The position numbers and the translations under genes are program-made. From assembly GCA_964348115.1 (NCBI GenBank), contig CAYGBY010000008.1:1-41671 (forward strand): a stretch of 41,671 nt of DNA, read 5' to 3'. Shown here in pieces: positions 32,557-40,024 of the stretch. Positions within the stretch are counted from its first letter, which is position 1. Each line of letters opens with the position of its first letter. The notes beneath the pieces are model-generated. The model did no database searches. It had not been told where the DNA came from and was given only the letters and a program-made list of their open reading frames with translations. Source of the DNA: Azophilus sp964348115. GTDB lineage: Bacteria; Pseudomonadota; Gammaproteobacteria; Pseudomonadales; Azotimanducaceae.

Positions 32557-33675
32557 CTAGGAGTCTGCGCACCGGACGCCGGAACGAAAACGCTTGGCGG
32601 CCTCTCGGACTTGGGTGCGCGGCGGATTTTCCCGCGCATCGCCTTTGGCCGGCTGGGACGGGACGGAGCGCGTCCCATCGCTCTGGACAAGCCGCCGGTA
32701 GGGGAGGAAAAAGCCGAGCCCCCAACTTAAATGCATGGCCGCGAAAGTCAGCGGAAGCAGAAGCGCAGCATAGGAACGACGACGAACTCCTGCCACCGCG
32801 GCCCCGGTTGTCAGAACAAGAGAGTAGGCAAGCGGCAGCGCCGCCGCCACTATCCAGGGAGCGCCAGCCCAAGCCAGGGCCAGCGAGGCGGCCATGCCCA
32901 GCACCAGCAGTGGCGCAACGACCTGTCGGGCCTGAAGTGACTTTGGATGCTGCAGCAACATAGCGCTCTTCATCCGTCCATAGTTGAAGTATTGCCGTGC
33001 GAGGGCGCGCAAGGTGCCGCGGGGGCGGTATTGGACCGCGAGACGGGGGTCGAACCACACCGTCAGTCCTTGTTGGCGCAGCCGGTAGTTGAGTTCAAAG
33101 TCTTCGTTGCCGTACAGCGAAGGATTGTATCCATTAGCGGCGTCCAGAGCTTCGCGGCGAAACACGCCGAGGTAAACCGTATCGCAAGGTCCCTCCGGAC
33201 CGCCGAGGCGGTAGCGCGCATCGCCCGCCCCAATTGGCGAAGTCATGGCGATGGCCACTGCCCGCTCGAAGAAAGTGGTTCCAACGGGCTGCTGTCGGCC
33301 GCCGACATTGGCGGCGCCTGTTCTTGCAATGGTTTCCACTGCGCGACGCAGGTAATCAGGGGGCAAACAAGCATGGGCGTCGCAACGGGCAATGATGCTT
33401 CCGGTGGCAACCCGCACACCCGCATTAAAGCCGGGGACGCGAAGCTTTTCCGGGTTGGAAATAAACTTGACAGACGGATACAACCGCTGAAGGGATTTGC
33501 TGCAGCAAGCGTTGTTGTCGGATGCGTTCGCGACGATCACCTCCAGCAGGCCGGCGTAGTCCTGGGAAAGCACCGAATCAATGGCTTTCTCTATGGTGTC
33601 AGCGGCGTTGCGGCATGGAATGATGACCGAAACCTTGGGCAACCCTGAGGGCGCGTCTGCGGGCTGCTGTTTCAT
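32557..33675 (-). CDS. Family 2 glycosyltransferase (ExoA-like) with C-terminal membrane helices
   Basis: Predicted inverting GT-A glycosyltransferase. The nucleotide-sugar fold starts KVSVIIPCRNAADTIEKAID. The DxD-like metal site is RCDAHACL, and the acceptor region is GNEDFELNYRLRQQG with the ED pair. Three or four hydrophobic segments (VVAPLLVLGMAASLALAWAG, AAALPLAYSLVLTTGAAVAG and the next) follow from about residue 250, as in the membrane-attached ExoA type. Length 372. It faces the ligase-like gene end to end, so the two may serve the same surface glycan although not in one operon. The specific sugar is unknown. Confidence 0.88.
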   Translation of the reverse strand: MKQQPADAPSGLPKVSVIIPCRNAADTIEKAIDSVLSQDYAGLLEVIVANASDNNACCSKSLQRLYPSVKFISNPEKLRVPGFNAGVRVATGSIIARCDAHACLPPDYLRRAVETIARTGAANVGGRQQPVGTTFFERAVAIAMTSPIGAGDARYRLGGPEGPCDTVYLGVFRREALDAANGYNPSLYGNEDFELNYRLRQQGLTVWFDPRLAVQYRPRGTLRALARQYFNYGRMKSAMLLQHPKSLQARQVVAPLLVLGMAASLALAWAGAPWIVAAALPLAYSLVLTTGAAVAGVRRRSYAALLLPLTFAAMHLSWGLGFFLPYRRLVQSDGTRSVPSQPAKGDARENPPRTQVREAAKRFRSGVRCADS

Positions 33676-33819
33676 GGGACCAAGCGTCGCCGTGCGTTCT
33701 TGAGCATCATAGCCTTGTTCCGCGCATGGAATGGCCTTGTCAGCACTTGTTGCAGCTAGGCGCGCACCCCATCGGGATTGTGCGGACGACGGGATGGACG
33801 GGTTTATGGCGCTCCCGCG

Positions 33820-34581
33820 TCAGGCGGCCTTGGCGGCTTCCTCCCGGGCTTTGCGCACCTTGTCGTTGGTTTGGTTGAACAGCAGTTCGCGGCGGGCCTT
33901 CTCCTCCTCCTCGGTCAGTTCCCTTTTGGCCAGTTCGCGGCCGACATGGTAGCCCTTGTCCACGGCGGGACGGGCGTGCAGCTCATCCACCCAGCGCTTG
34001 AGGTTGGGGAAGCCGTCCCACACGCCTTCGTCGATGAGGCGGCCCAACAGCATGGCCCAAGGCCAAGTGATGATGTCCGCGATGCTGTAGTCCGCGCCGG
34101 CTAGGTATTGGTGCACGGAAAGCTGGGCGTCCATCACGCCGCAAAGACGATCCACTTCGCCGACGAAGCGCTTCGTGCCGTAGGCCAACTGCGCTGGATC
34201 ATCGATGATGTTCTTGGCGTAGTTCTTGAAGTGATTGGCATTGCCCATCATGGGGCCTAGATTGGCCATTTGCCAATGCACCCACTGCAGCACCCTGTAG
34301 CGGTCTGGCCCGGCGGCGGGCAGGAAGCGCCCGGTCTTGTCGCCCAGATACTCCAGTATCGCGCCAGATTCAAACAACGCCAGGGGTGCGCCGCCGCCGA
34401 TGGGTTCATGATCGACGATGGCTGGCATCCGGTTGTTGGGGCTTAAACGCAGGAATTCCGGCTTGAACTGATCGCCGCCGCCGATGTCCACTGGCTTGAT
34501 GGCGTAGTCCAGCCCGCACTCCTCCAGCATGATGGTTACCTTCCAGCCGTTCGGCGTGGGCCAGTAGTGCACGTCAATCAT
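33820..34581 (-). CDS. Glutathione S-transferase, YfcG-like (nu class)
   Basis: Closest by eye to E. coli YfcG, a disulfide-bond oxidoreductase using glutathione. Shared blocks are PTPNGWKVTIMLEECGLDY with the nu-class TPNG motif, LRLSPNNRMPAIVDHEP, LFESGAILEYLGDKTGRFL and YSIADIITWPWAM. The 253 residues exceed E. coli YfcG (~215) because of a charged helical C-terminal tail (LTEEEEKARRELLFNQTNDKVRKA starts about residue 222). ATG 34581. No linked partner gene. The gap to the glycosyltransferase (33676-33819) shows nothing recognisable. Confidence 0.93.
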   Translation of the reverse strand: MIDVHYWPTPNGWKVTIMLEECGLDYAIKPVDIGGGDQFKPEFLRLSPNNRMPAIVDHEPIGGGAPLALFESGAILEYLGDKTGRFLPAAGPDRYRVLQWVHWQMANLGPMMGNANHFKNYAKNIIDDPAQLAYGTKRFVGEVDRLCGVMDAQLSVHQYLAGADYSIADIITWPWAMLLGRLIDEGVWDGFPNLKRWVDELHARPAVDKGYHVGRELAKRELTEEEEKARRELLFNQTNDKVRKAREEAAKAA

Positions 34582-34695
34582 TGTCGCTCCGGTTCAGGGT
34601 CTGAAGGTTGGGCAAGTTACGACAGATTTGCGGATATTGCCAGAACTTCATCCTAGGGCGCGTAGCGCCGCTCAGGTACAATGCCCCCGCACACG

Positions 34696-34781
34696 GCCCA
34701 GGTGTTGGAATTGGCAGACAAGCTGGATTTAGGTTCCAGTGCCCTTGAGGCGTGCGAGTTCGAATCTCGCCCTGGGCACCA
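34696..34781 (+). tRNA. tRNA-Leu (anticodon UAG)
   Basis: Acceptor stem GCCCAGG pairs with CCTGGGC, followed by A and an encoded CCA. The anticodon arm is CTGGA-TTTAGGT-TCCAG, giving UAG. A class II long variable arm (TGCCCTTGAGGCG) and the T arm GCGAGTTCGAATCTCGC complete it. A -10-like TACAAT is at 34677-34682, without a clear -35. Confidence 0.97.
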
Positions 34782-34789
34782 AACGGCCC

Positions 34790-34876
34790 GCCCGGGTGGT
34801 GAAACCGGTAAACACAGGGGACTTAAAATCCCCCGGAGGCTGCTCCTTGCGGGTTCGATTCCCGCCCCGGGCACCA
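34790..34876 (+). tRNA. tRNA-Leu (anticodon UAA)
   Basis: Acceptor stem GCCCGGG pairs with CCCGGGC, then ACCA. Anticodon arm GGGGA-CTTAAAA-TCCCC gives UAA. Long variable arm and T arm GCGGGTTCGATTCCCGC are intact. It is 8 bp downstream of tRNA-Leu(UAG), so both are processed from one transcript. Confidence 0.97.
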
Positions 34877-35107
34877 AACCCCATATTTCTCGCGCCTCCT
34901 AGACGGCGACCCTTGCAAGACAGTCGCAGCATCCAAGGCCGCCCCAGTTGCTATGCGTCCAGCGATCGGGGCAGAAAAAGCCGGAACCCACCTTGGTTAA
35001 TTCCTATGGGCGGCGCCATCCCTTCAAGGAACAATCAGGATGCTTGCATGGGACCGAGAGGGATGTGGAGTGGCTTCGGAATGGTCCCGGCGACGCCGTG
35101 GAGCAGG

Positions 35108-35136
35108 TTGGCCTATGGAGTCAAGGGGCGTACAAT
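35108..35136 (+). promoter_or_regulatory. Sigma-70-type promoter for tRNA-Cys
   Basis: TTGGCC (35108-35113), a 17-bp spacer, then TACAAT (35131-35136). The predicted start, about 35143, is just before the tRNA at 35152. The rest of the 34877-35151 gap holds nothing else that I recognise. Confidence 0.6.
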
Positions 35137-35151
35137 GCGGCATTTCCCTTG

Positions 35152-35225
35152 GGCTGAGTGGCAGAGTGGCCATGCAGCGGACTGCAACTCCGTGTACGCC
35201 GGTTCGATTCCGACCTCAGCCTCCA
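35152..35225 (+). tRNA. tRNA-Cys (anticodon GCA)
   Basis: Acceptor stem GGCTGAG pairs with CTCAGCC, then the discriminator U and an encoded CCA. The anticodon arm GCGGA-CTGCAAC-TCCGT gives GCA. The T arm GCCGGTTCGATTCCGAC has one weak pair. MITE copy 6 begins 15 bp after the 3' end. Confidence 0.96.
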
Positions 35226-35240
35226 AACGCCAAGCCCTAG

Positions 35241-35495
35241 GGAACCTCTTAACAAGTCCCGGAAGCCCAGAGGAGCCTAAAGGGCGGGATGGCAAGGCGC
35301 GGCGAAGCCGTGTGGCGGGCCCCACACAATGAGCCGCAACGCGGCCAGCGCGCCCTTTAGGCCCTCCCGAAGGGCGCCCCGCGGCGCGGACTGCGGAATC
35401 CCCGCTGCGCTTCGGGTTGCCCTGCCATGGCTGCAACGCCGTCTCCGCCCGCAAACAGCGGGGCGCTGGGCGAACGCGACTTGTTCAGAGGTTCC
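35241..35495 (+). mobile_element. IS5-type MITE, copy 6 (255 bp, TSD CTAG)
   Basis: Left GGAACCTCTTAACAAGTC and right GACTTGTTCAGAGGTTCC, one mismatch between arms. CTAG flanks both sides (35237-35240 and 35496-35499). Interior is close to copy 4 and in the same orientation. It sits between tRNA-Cys and the 3' end of the SDR gene, and the right-hand CTAG contains the TAG stop of that gene (minus strand). Confidence 0.92.
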
Positions 35496-36248
35496 CTAGC
35501 CCACGCCGCCGTCCACGCGCATCACCGTGCCGGTGGTGAAGCTTGCGGCGTCACTGGCCAAGTACAGGGCCGCGCCGACAATCTCCTCCGGTTGCCCGCC
35601 CCGGCGCAAGGCCATCGAGCTCTTCGCGCGCTTCTCGAACGCCGCCATGTCCCAGGCTTTGGAGATATCGGTCAGATAGGGTCCAGCGACGATGCAATTC
35701 ACCCGCACCTTGGGGCCGTAGGCGAAGGCGAAGGAACGGGTGATGGCGTTCAACCCCGCCTTGGCCGCGCCGTAGGGCTCTGATGTGGGTGATGGGTTAA
35801 GGGAGGCGGTGCTGCTGATGTTGATGATGGCGCCGCCGTCGCCATCGGCCATGCGCTCCGCCAGAAGGGCCGACAGGCGGAAAGGCCCTTTGAAGTTGAC
35901 GCTCATCACCTTGTCGAAAAGCTCCTCGCTGATTGCGCCCAATGAGGGGTACAGCGGCGACATGCCGGCGTTGTTGATGAGGATGTCCACCTTGCCGAAA
36001 TGCTGCCAGGCGGCGTTGGCGAGGGTCTCAAGTTCATTCCAGTGACCCACGTGGCAAGCGTAGGGCAGGGCCTGGGCGCCCAACGCCCGCGCCTCCTGCG
36101 CAGTTGCCTCGCAGGCGGCCAGCTTGCGGCTGGCGATGGCCACATTGGCCCCGCGGGCCGCCAAGGCCAGCACCATGGCGCGGCCTAGGCCGCGGCTGCC
36201 GCCGGTGACTAGGGCGGTCTTGCCGTGGAAGTCGAACAGTTCGTCCAT
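35496..36248 (-). CDS. Short-chain dehydrogenase/reductase (SDR)
   Basis: Classical SDR with 250 residues. The cofactor loop is TGGSRGLGRAM, the structural motif NNAG, and the catalytic Ser-Tyr-Lys set is INISSTASL and PYGAAKAG. The C-terminus GGQPEEIVGAALYLASDAAS then TGTVMRVDGGVG is typical. Substrate is unknown. It follows the permease gene by 65 bp on the same strand, so it may belong to the transporter operon. The stop TAG is formed by the CTAG target site of MITE copy 6; the intact DGGVG end suggests little or nothing was lost. Confidence 0.93.
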   Translation of the reverse strand: MDELFDFHGKTALVTGGSRGLGRAMVLALAARGANVAIASRKLAACEATAQEARALGAQALPYACHVGHWNELETLANAAWQHFGKVDILINNAGMSPLYPSLGAISEELFDKVMSVNFKGPFRLSALLAERMADGDGGAIINISSTASLNPSPTSEPYGAAKAGLNAITRSFAFAYGPKVRVNCIVAGPYLTDISKAWDMAAFEKRAKSSMALRRGGQPEEIVGAALYLASDAASFTTGTVMRVDGGVG

Positions 36249-36313
36249 TGTTGCTCCTTAGTGTGGTGGTTTCGACAGCCCGCGCAGGCTGCGTAAGCGT
36301 TCAAACATGTTGT

Positions 36314-37141
36314 CTAGGCTTTGCCGGGGCCGGCGTTGCGGCGCTGCAGCAGTTCTATGGCGATTAGCAGCAGCACCGCGATCAGGATTAGGAAGGTGGC
36401 GGCGGCCAGGATGGCGGGGCTGATTTCCTCACGGATGCCGGACCACATCTGCCTCGGTATGGTTCTTTGCTCCACTCCCCCCATGAACAGCACCACCACC
36501 ACCTCGTCAAGGGAGGCGGCGAAGGCGAACAGAGCGCCGGAAATTACGCCCGGGCTGACTAGGGGCAACTGCACTTTGAAGAAGCTGCGCACTGGCCCGG
36601 CGCCGAGGCTGGCCGCCGCCAGCAGCAATTCCCGGTTGAAGCCGGCCATGGCTGCCGTGACGGTGATGACCACAAAGGGCGCCCCCAAGGCGGCATGGGA
36701 AAGTATCAGGCCGATATGGGTTTGCGTTAGCTGCAAGGTGGAATAGAAGAAGAACATGCCGGCGGCGGCGATGATGATGGGCACTATCATGGGGGAGATC
36801 AACAGCGCCGTCACTGGCCGCCGCCAAGGCATGGCGGGACTGGCAAGCCCCAGGGCCGCCAGGGTGCCCAAGGTGGTGGCCAGCGCCGTGGCGGACAGGC
36901 CGATGATCAAGGTGTTCGCCGCCGCCAGCCGCCAGCGCTCCCCAAACAGAACCTGCTCGTACCAGCGCAGGGAGTAGGCGTGCGGATCCAGCGTCAGCAT
37001 TCCCTTGGTGAAGGTGAAGTAGGGCTCTGCGTTGAAGGACAGCGGGATGATGACCAGGATCGGCGCAATCAGAAACAGCAGCGCCAGGCCGCTGAACAGG
37101 CGCAAGGCCCAAGGGCCGGGTCCAATTCCGCCGGGCCTCAT
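36314..37141 (-). CDS. ABC transporter permease, PotC/PotI type
   Basis: One of two inner-membrane permeases of a polyamine-type importer. Six helices are predicted in 275 residues, and the ATPase-contact (EAA) loop reads AAASLGAGPVRSFFKVQLP followed by LVSPGVISG. The PotC-like segment FAASLDEVVVVLFMGG is diagnostic of this subfamily. ATG 37141 overlaps the stop of the upstream permease (ATGA), so they are coupled. Symbol withheld because substrate cannot be read from sequence. Confidence 0.93.
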   Translation of the reverse strand: MRPGGIGPGPWALRLFSGLALLFLIAPILVIIPLSFNAEPYFTFTKGMLTLDPHAYSLRWYEQVLFGERWRLAAANTLIIGLSATALATTLGTLAALGLASPAMPWRRPVTALLISPMIVPIIIAAAGMFFFYSTLQLTQTHIGLILSHAALGAPFVVITVTAAMAGFNRELLLAAASLGAGPVRSFFKVQLPLVSPGVISGALFAFAASLDEVVVVLFMGGVEQRTIPRQMWSGIREEISPAILAAATFLILIAVLLLIAIELLQRRNAGPGKA

Positions 37142-38328
37142 GCGCCCAACTTCATGCGATCCAGCCCCAGCACCCGATCATAGAGCAGGAACAAGCCCAG
37201 CACCGCCGCGAACAGAATGCAGCCCAAGGCCGCCGCCAGGCCCCAGTTCAGGGAAGTCTGCATGTGGTAGGCAATGAGGTTGGAGATAAGTTGCCCGCTT
37301 TGTCCCCCGACCAAGGCAGGGGTGATGTAGTAGCCCATGGCCAGGATAAACACCAGCAGGCAGCCGGCGCCCACGCCGGGCATGGACTGCGGCAAATAAA
37401 CCCGCCAAAAGGCCCGCGGCCAGTTGGCCCCCAAGGAGGCGGCCGCCTGCATCTGCACGGGCGCAATGCCGCGCATTACCGAATACAGGGGCAGCACCAT
37501 GAAGGGCAGCAGCACATGGGTCATGGCCACCAAGGAGCCCGTCAGGTTGTGGATGAGGGTCAGCCGCGTTTGATCGCCCACCAGCCCCAGCCAGACCAGC
37601 AGGTCATTGACCACGCCCTGCTGCTGCAGGATGACAATCCAGGAGGTGGTGCGCACCAACAGCGAAGTCCAGAAAGGCAGCAGCACCAGCACCAGCAGCG
37701 CACGGCCTTGGCGCGGCGGTGCGTGGGCTATGAACCCCGCCAGCGGGTAGCCGATGCCTAGGCACAAAAGGGTGATGGCTAGGCTCACCCATAGCGTCTT
37801 TATGAACAGGGGCACGTAGACGCGCCTGTCCTGTGGCATCAGGGCGATGTCGCCTTGGGCGTCCCGTTTCAGGTCCAGGGCGTTCAGGTAGTAGCCGGCG
37901 GTGAAGCGGGCGCCGGTTTGGCGCACCGTGCGCCAAATTTCCGGCTGTCCCCAAGCCGGATGGATGGCCGGCAGCGCCTGCCGCCAAGGCGGCTTGCCGC
38001 CTCGGGCCAAGCTCCGGCCCGTGCGCGTGATGACGCTGCGCAGCCCAGGCGTCTGGCGATTCAGACGGGTGGCGAGTTTGCCGATGGTCTTCTGTTCCCT
38101 GGCCTGCCTAAGCTCCTTGGCCACCGCCTGGTAGGCGTCCTCCCCAGGCAGCCCCTGCCCGTCCCAAGCCTGAAGCGCGGCGTTCGTCTCCGGCAGGATG
38201 TCCGCCACGGTGGGGTCGTGTACGCTGCGCAGGATCATGCTGCCCAGAGGCGCCACGAAGGTGACGCCGACGAAGGCGATGAGGGGCACTGCCAGCATCA
38301 GGGCGTGGAAGCGCGCCCGGCGGGTCAT
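37138..38328 (-). CDS. ABC transporter permease, PotB/PotH type, with extra periplasmic domain
   Basis: First permease of the importer. The EAA loop is AAASLGANWPRAFWRVYLPQ. Between helix 1 (LMLAVPLIAFVGVTFVAPLG) and helix 2 (FIKTLWVSLAITLLCLGIGY) lies about 135 hydrophilic residues, beginning DPTVADILPETNAALQAWDG, much longer than the corresponding loop of E. coli PotB or PotH. I chose ATG 38328 (396 residues, MTRRARFHALMLAVP); the frame is open to an ATG/GTG region near 38409, which would add 27 residues of no clear family character. The 38410-38598 gap to the binding-protein gene shows no gene. Confidence 0.9.
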   Translation of the reverse strand: MTRRARFHALMLAVPLIAFVGVTFVAPLGSMILRSVHDPTVADILPETNAALQAWDGQGLPGEDAYQAVAKELRQAREQKTIGKLATRLNRQTPGLRSVITRTGRSLARGGKPPWRQALPAIHPAWGQPEIWRTVRQTGARFTAGYYLNALDLKRDAQGDIALMPQDRRVYVPLFIKTLWVSLAITLLCLGIGYPLAGFIAHAPPRQGRALLVLVLLPFWTSLLVRTTSWIVILQQQGVVNDLLVWLGLVGDQTRLTLIHNLTGSLVAMTHVLLPFMVLPLYSVMRGIAPVQMQAAASLGANWPRAFWRVYLPQSMPGVGAGCLLVFILAMGYYITPALVGGQSGQLISNLIAYHMQTSLNWGLAAALGCILFAAVLGLFLLYDRVLGLDRMKLGA

Positions 38329-38598
38329 GCCGTCGCCAGTCCGAACATTGGGCGTAATGTCCCAAGTTGTTTCATGCGTCCGCCCAACTGTCCACATATA
38401 GTTGCGCAATGACTGGCGCAGGTTGGGCGTGCTGTTTCCCCAAGGTCAGGCGGCCTGGATCCGTTGGGTGCAACCGGCTGTGGAATTGCGCCGTTTGGAG
38501 GGGGCGTGGGGCTGGAAGAGCCTTGCCGCACCGCCAGCGAGATGCCGGCGCGGTAGGTGTGTCCCATCGCGCCGGGCTGGGGATGGGCAGGGGGCCGG

Positions 38599-39711
38599 TC
38601 ATCGGATTAGCCAAGCCGCGAAGCGTTCGTTTAGGTCGTCTTGGTTGTCCGCCCACCATTCAGCGTCTTCGATGACTGCATTGGCGGCGTTGACGTCGCT
38701 GTTTGGCATATGCGGCGCCATGTCGATGCCCGTGACGAAGTGCTTGTCCACCAGCGCTTGAGCGGAGCGGCGTTGTGGCCCGTAGGAAATGTAGCCGGTG
38801 ACATTGGCCAGAGATCTGGTGCTGGTGGCGAAGGCGACGAACTGCTTGGCAAGGTCCAGCCTAGGCGTATCCGCGACAATGGTTAGATAGCCGGCGGCCA
38901 GCACCTGGCCGTCCCAGACGATGGCCAGGGGCTGATCCTCAAGCGCCCAGGCGTTGAAGATGCGGCCGTTGTAGGCGGTGCTCATCGCCACCTCCCCGTC
39001 GGCCAGCATTTGCGGCGGCTGGGCGCCCGCCTCCCACCAGACCACTTGGCTCTTGATGGCGTCCAGTTTGGCGAAAGCCCGGGCCACCCCCTGCGGCTGG
39101 GAAAGCACTTCATAGACCTGGTCCACCGGCACGCCATCGGCCACCAGGGCGAACTCCAGGTTGGCGTTGGGCACACGCTTCATGCCCCGGCGCCCGGGAA
39201 ACTTCTGCAAGTCGAAGAAATCCGCCATGCTGCTGGGTTTCTCGCCCGGGAACCTATCCCTGTTGTAGGCGTAGATGGTGCTGTAGACCATGTTCCCCGC
39301 GCCGCAATCGATGTCGAAGCCAGCCACGAAATCCTGCTTCGCCGGGGCGCCGTCCGGCGCTGGGGGCAGCTCGGCGCGGCTGAGTTCCTCCAGCAGCCCT
39401 TCATCGCAGCCGAGCAGCGCATCTCCCGCCTCCATGTCCACTACGTCCCAAGCGATGTTGCCGGTTTCCACTTGCGCGCGCACCTGGGCCAGGCCGCCGT
39501 TGTATTCCTCGAGCTTGATCTGAATGCCGGTCTGCGCGACAAAGCGCTCGTGATAGGCCTGCACCGAGGCGCGGGCGTAGGAGCCGCCCCAGGACACCAC
39601 CGTGATGGAGGGCGCTTCCTGCGCGTAGAGCGAAGCCGCTGCCAGCAACGGGAACAAAGCCAACCCGCAGCAAGCCGCGGGCCGTCGCAGCGGGTGAAAT
39701 TCCCTCTTCAT
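38599..39711 (-). CDS. ABC transporter periplasmic binding protein, PotD/PotF type
   Basis: Exported solute-binding protein with signal peptide (CCGLALFPLLAAASLYAQ). The mature start ITVVSWGGSYARASVQAYHE, then NGGLAQVRAQVETGNIAWDV and VVDMEAGDA, is the pattern of spermidine/putrescine-like binding proteins. Length 370. Two cysteines (GCDEG and DIDCGAGN) occur in the mature part, as in several PotD relatives. ATG 39711 is preferred to the GTG three bases upstream. MITE copy 7 lies between this gene and the ATPase gene. Polyamine is the likely class of substrate but not proven. Confidence 0.9.
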   Translation of the reverse strand: MKREFHPLRRPAACCGLALFPLLAAASLYAQEAPSITVVSWGGSYARASVQAYHERFVAQTGIQIKLEEYNGGLAQVRAQVETGNIAWDVVDMEAGDALLGCDEGLLEELSRAELPPAPDGAPAKQDFVAGFDIDCGAGNMVYSTIYAYNRDRFPGEKPSSMADFFDLQKFPGRRGMKRVPNANLEFALVADGVPVDQVYEVLSQPQGVARAFAKLDAIKSQVVWWEAGAQPPQMLADGEVAMSTAYNGRIFNAWALEDQPLAIVWDGQVLAAGYLTIVADTPRLDLAKQFVAFATSTRSLANVTGYISYGPQRRSAQALVDKHFVTGIDMAPHMPNSDVNAANAVIEDAEWWADNQDDLNERFAAWLIR

Positions 39712-39751
39712 CACAATTCACCCCTTTTGACAGGATGCACAGGGTTCTTCA

Positions 39752-40005
39752 GGAACCTGTGAACCAGTCCCGGAAGCCCATGGGTGTCCGGGCGGCGTGG
39801 TGGAAAGGCGTGGCGAAGCGGTGTGGCGGGCGCCGCACAATGAGCCGCAACACCACAAGCGCCCGTTAGGCCCGCTTGAAGGGCGCCCGTGGCGGGCGGG
39901 TTTTGGAATCCCCGCCGCGCGGCGGGCCGCCTTCTCATGGTCGCAACGCTATCTAGGGCCGCAAGCAGTGCGGCGCTGGGTGGCCGCGGCTTGTTCAGAG
40001 GTTCC
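39752..40005 (+). mobile_element. IS5-type MITE, copy 7 (254 bp, within the transporter operon)
   Basis: Left GGAACCTGTGAACCAGTC and right CTTGTTCAGAGGTTCC. Interior matches copy 6 but is more diverged. Flanks are TTCA (39748-39751) and ATAA (40006-40009), so no target duplication remains. It separates the ATPase gene from the binding-protein gene, which would otherwise be about 60 bp apart. Confidence 0.88.
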
Positions 40006-40024
40006 ATAATGGTTGGCTCCTTGG

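Noticed and set aside
35225..35500. Possible integration (att) site of a genomic island at tRNA-Cys
   Set aside because: The repeated CTAG flanks are explained by the MITE; no duplicated tRNA 3' end and no integrase are present.
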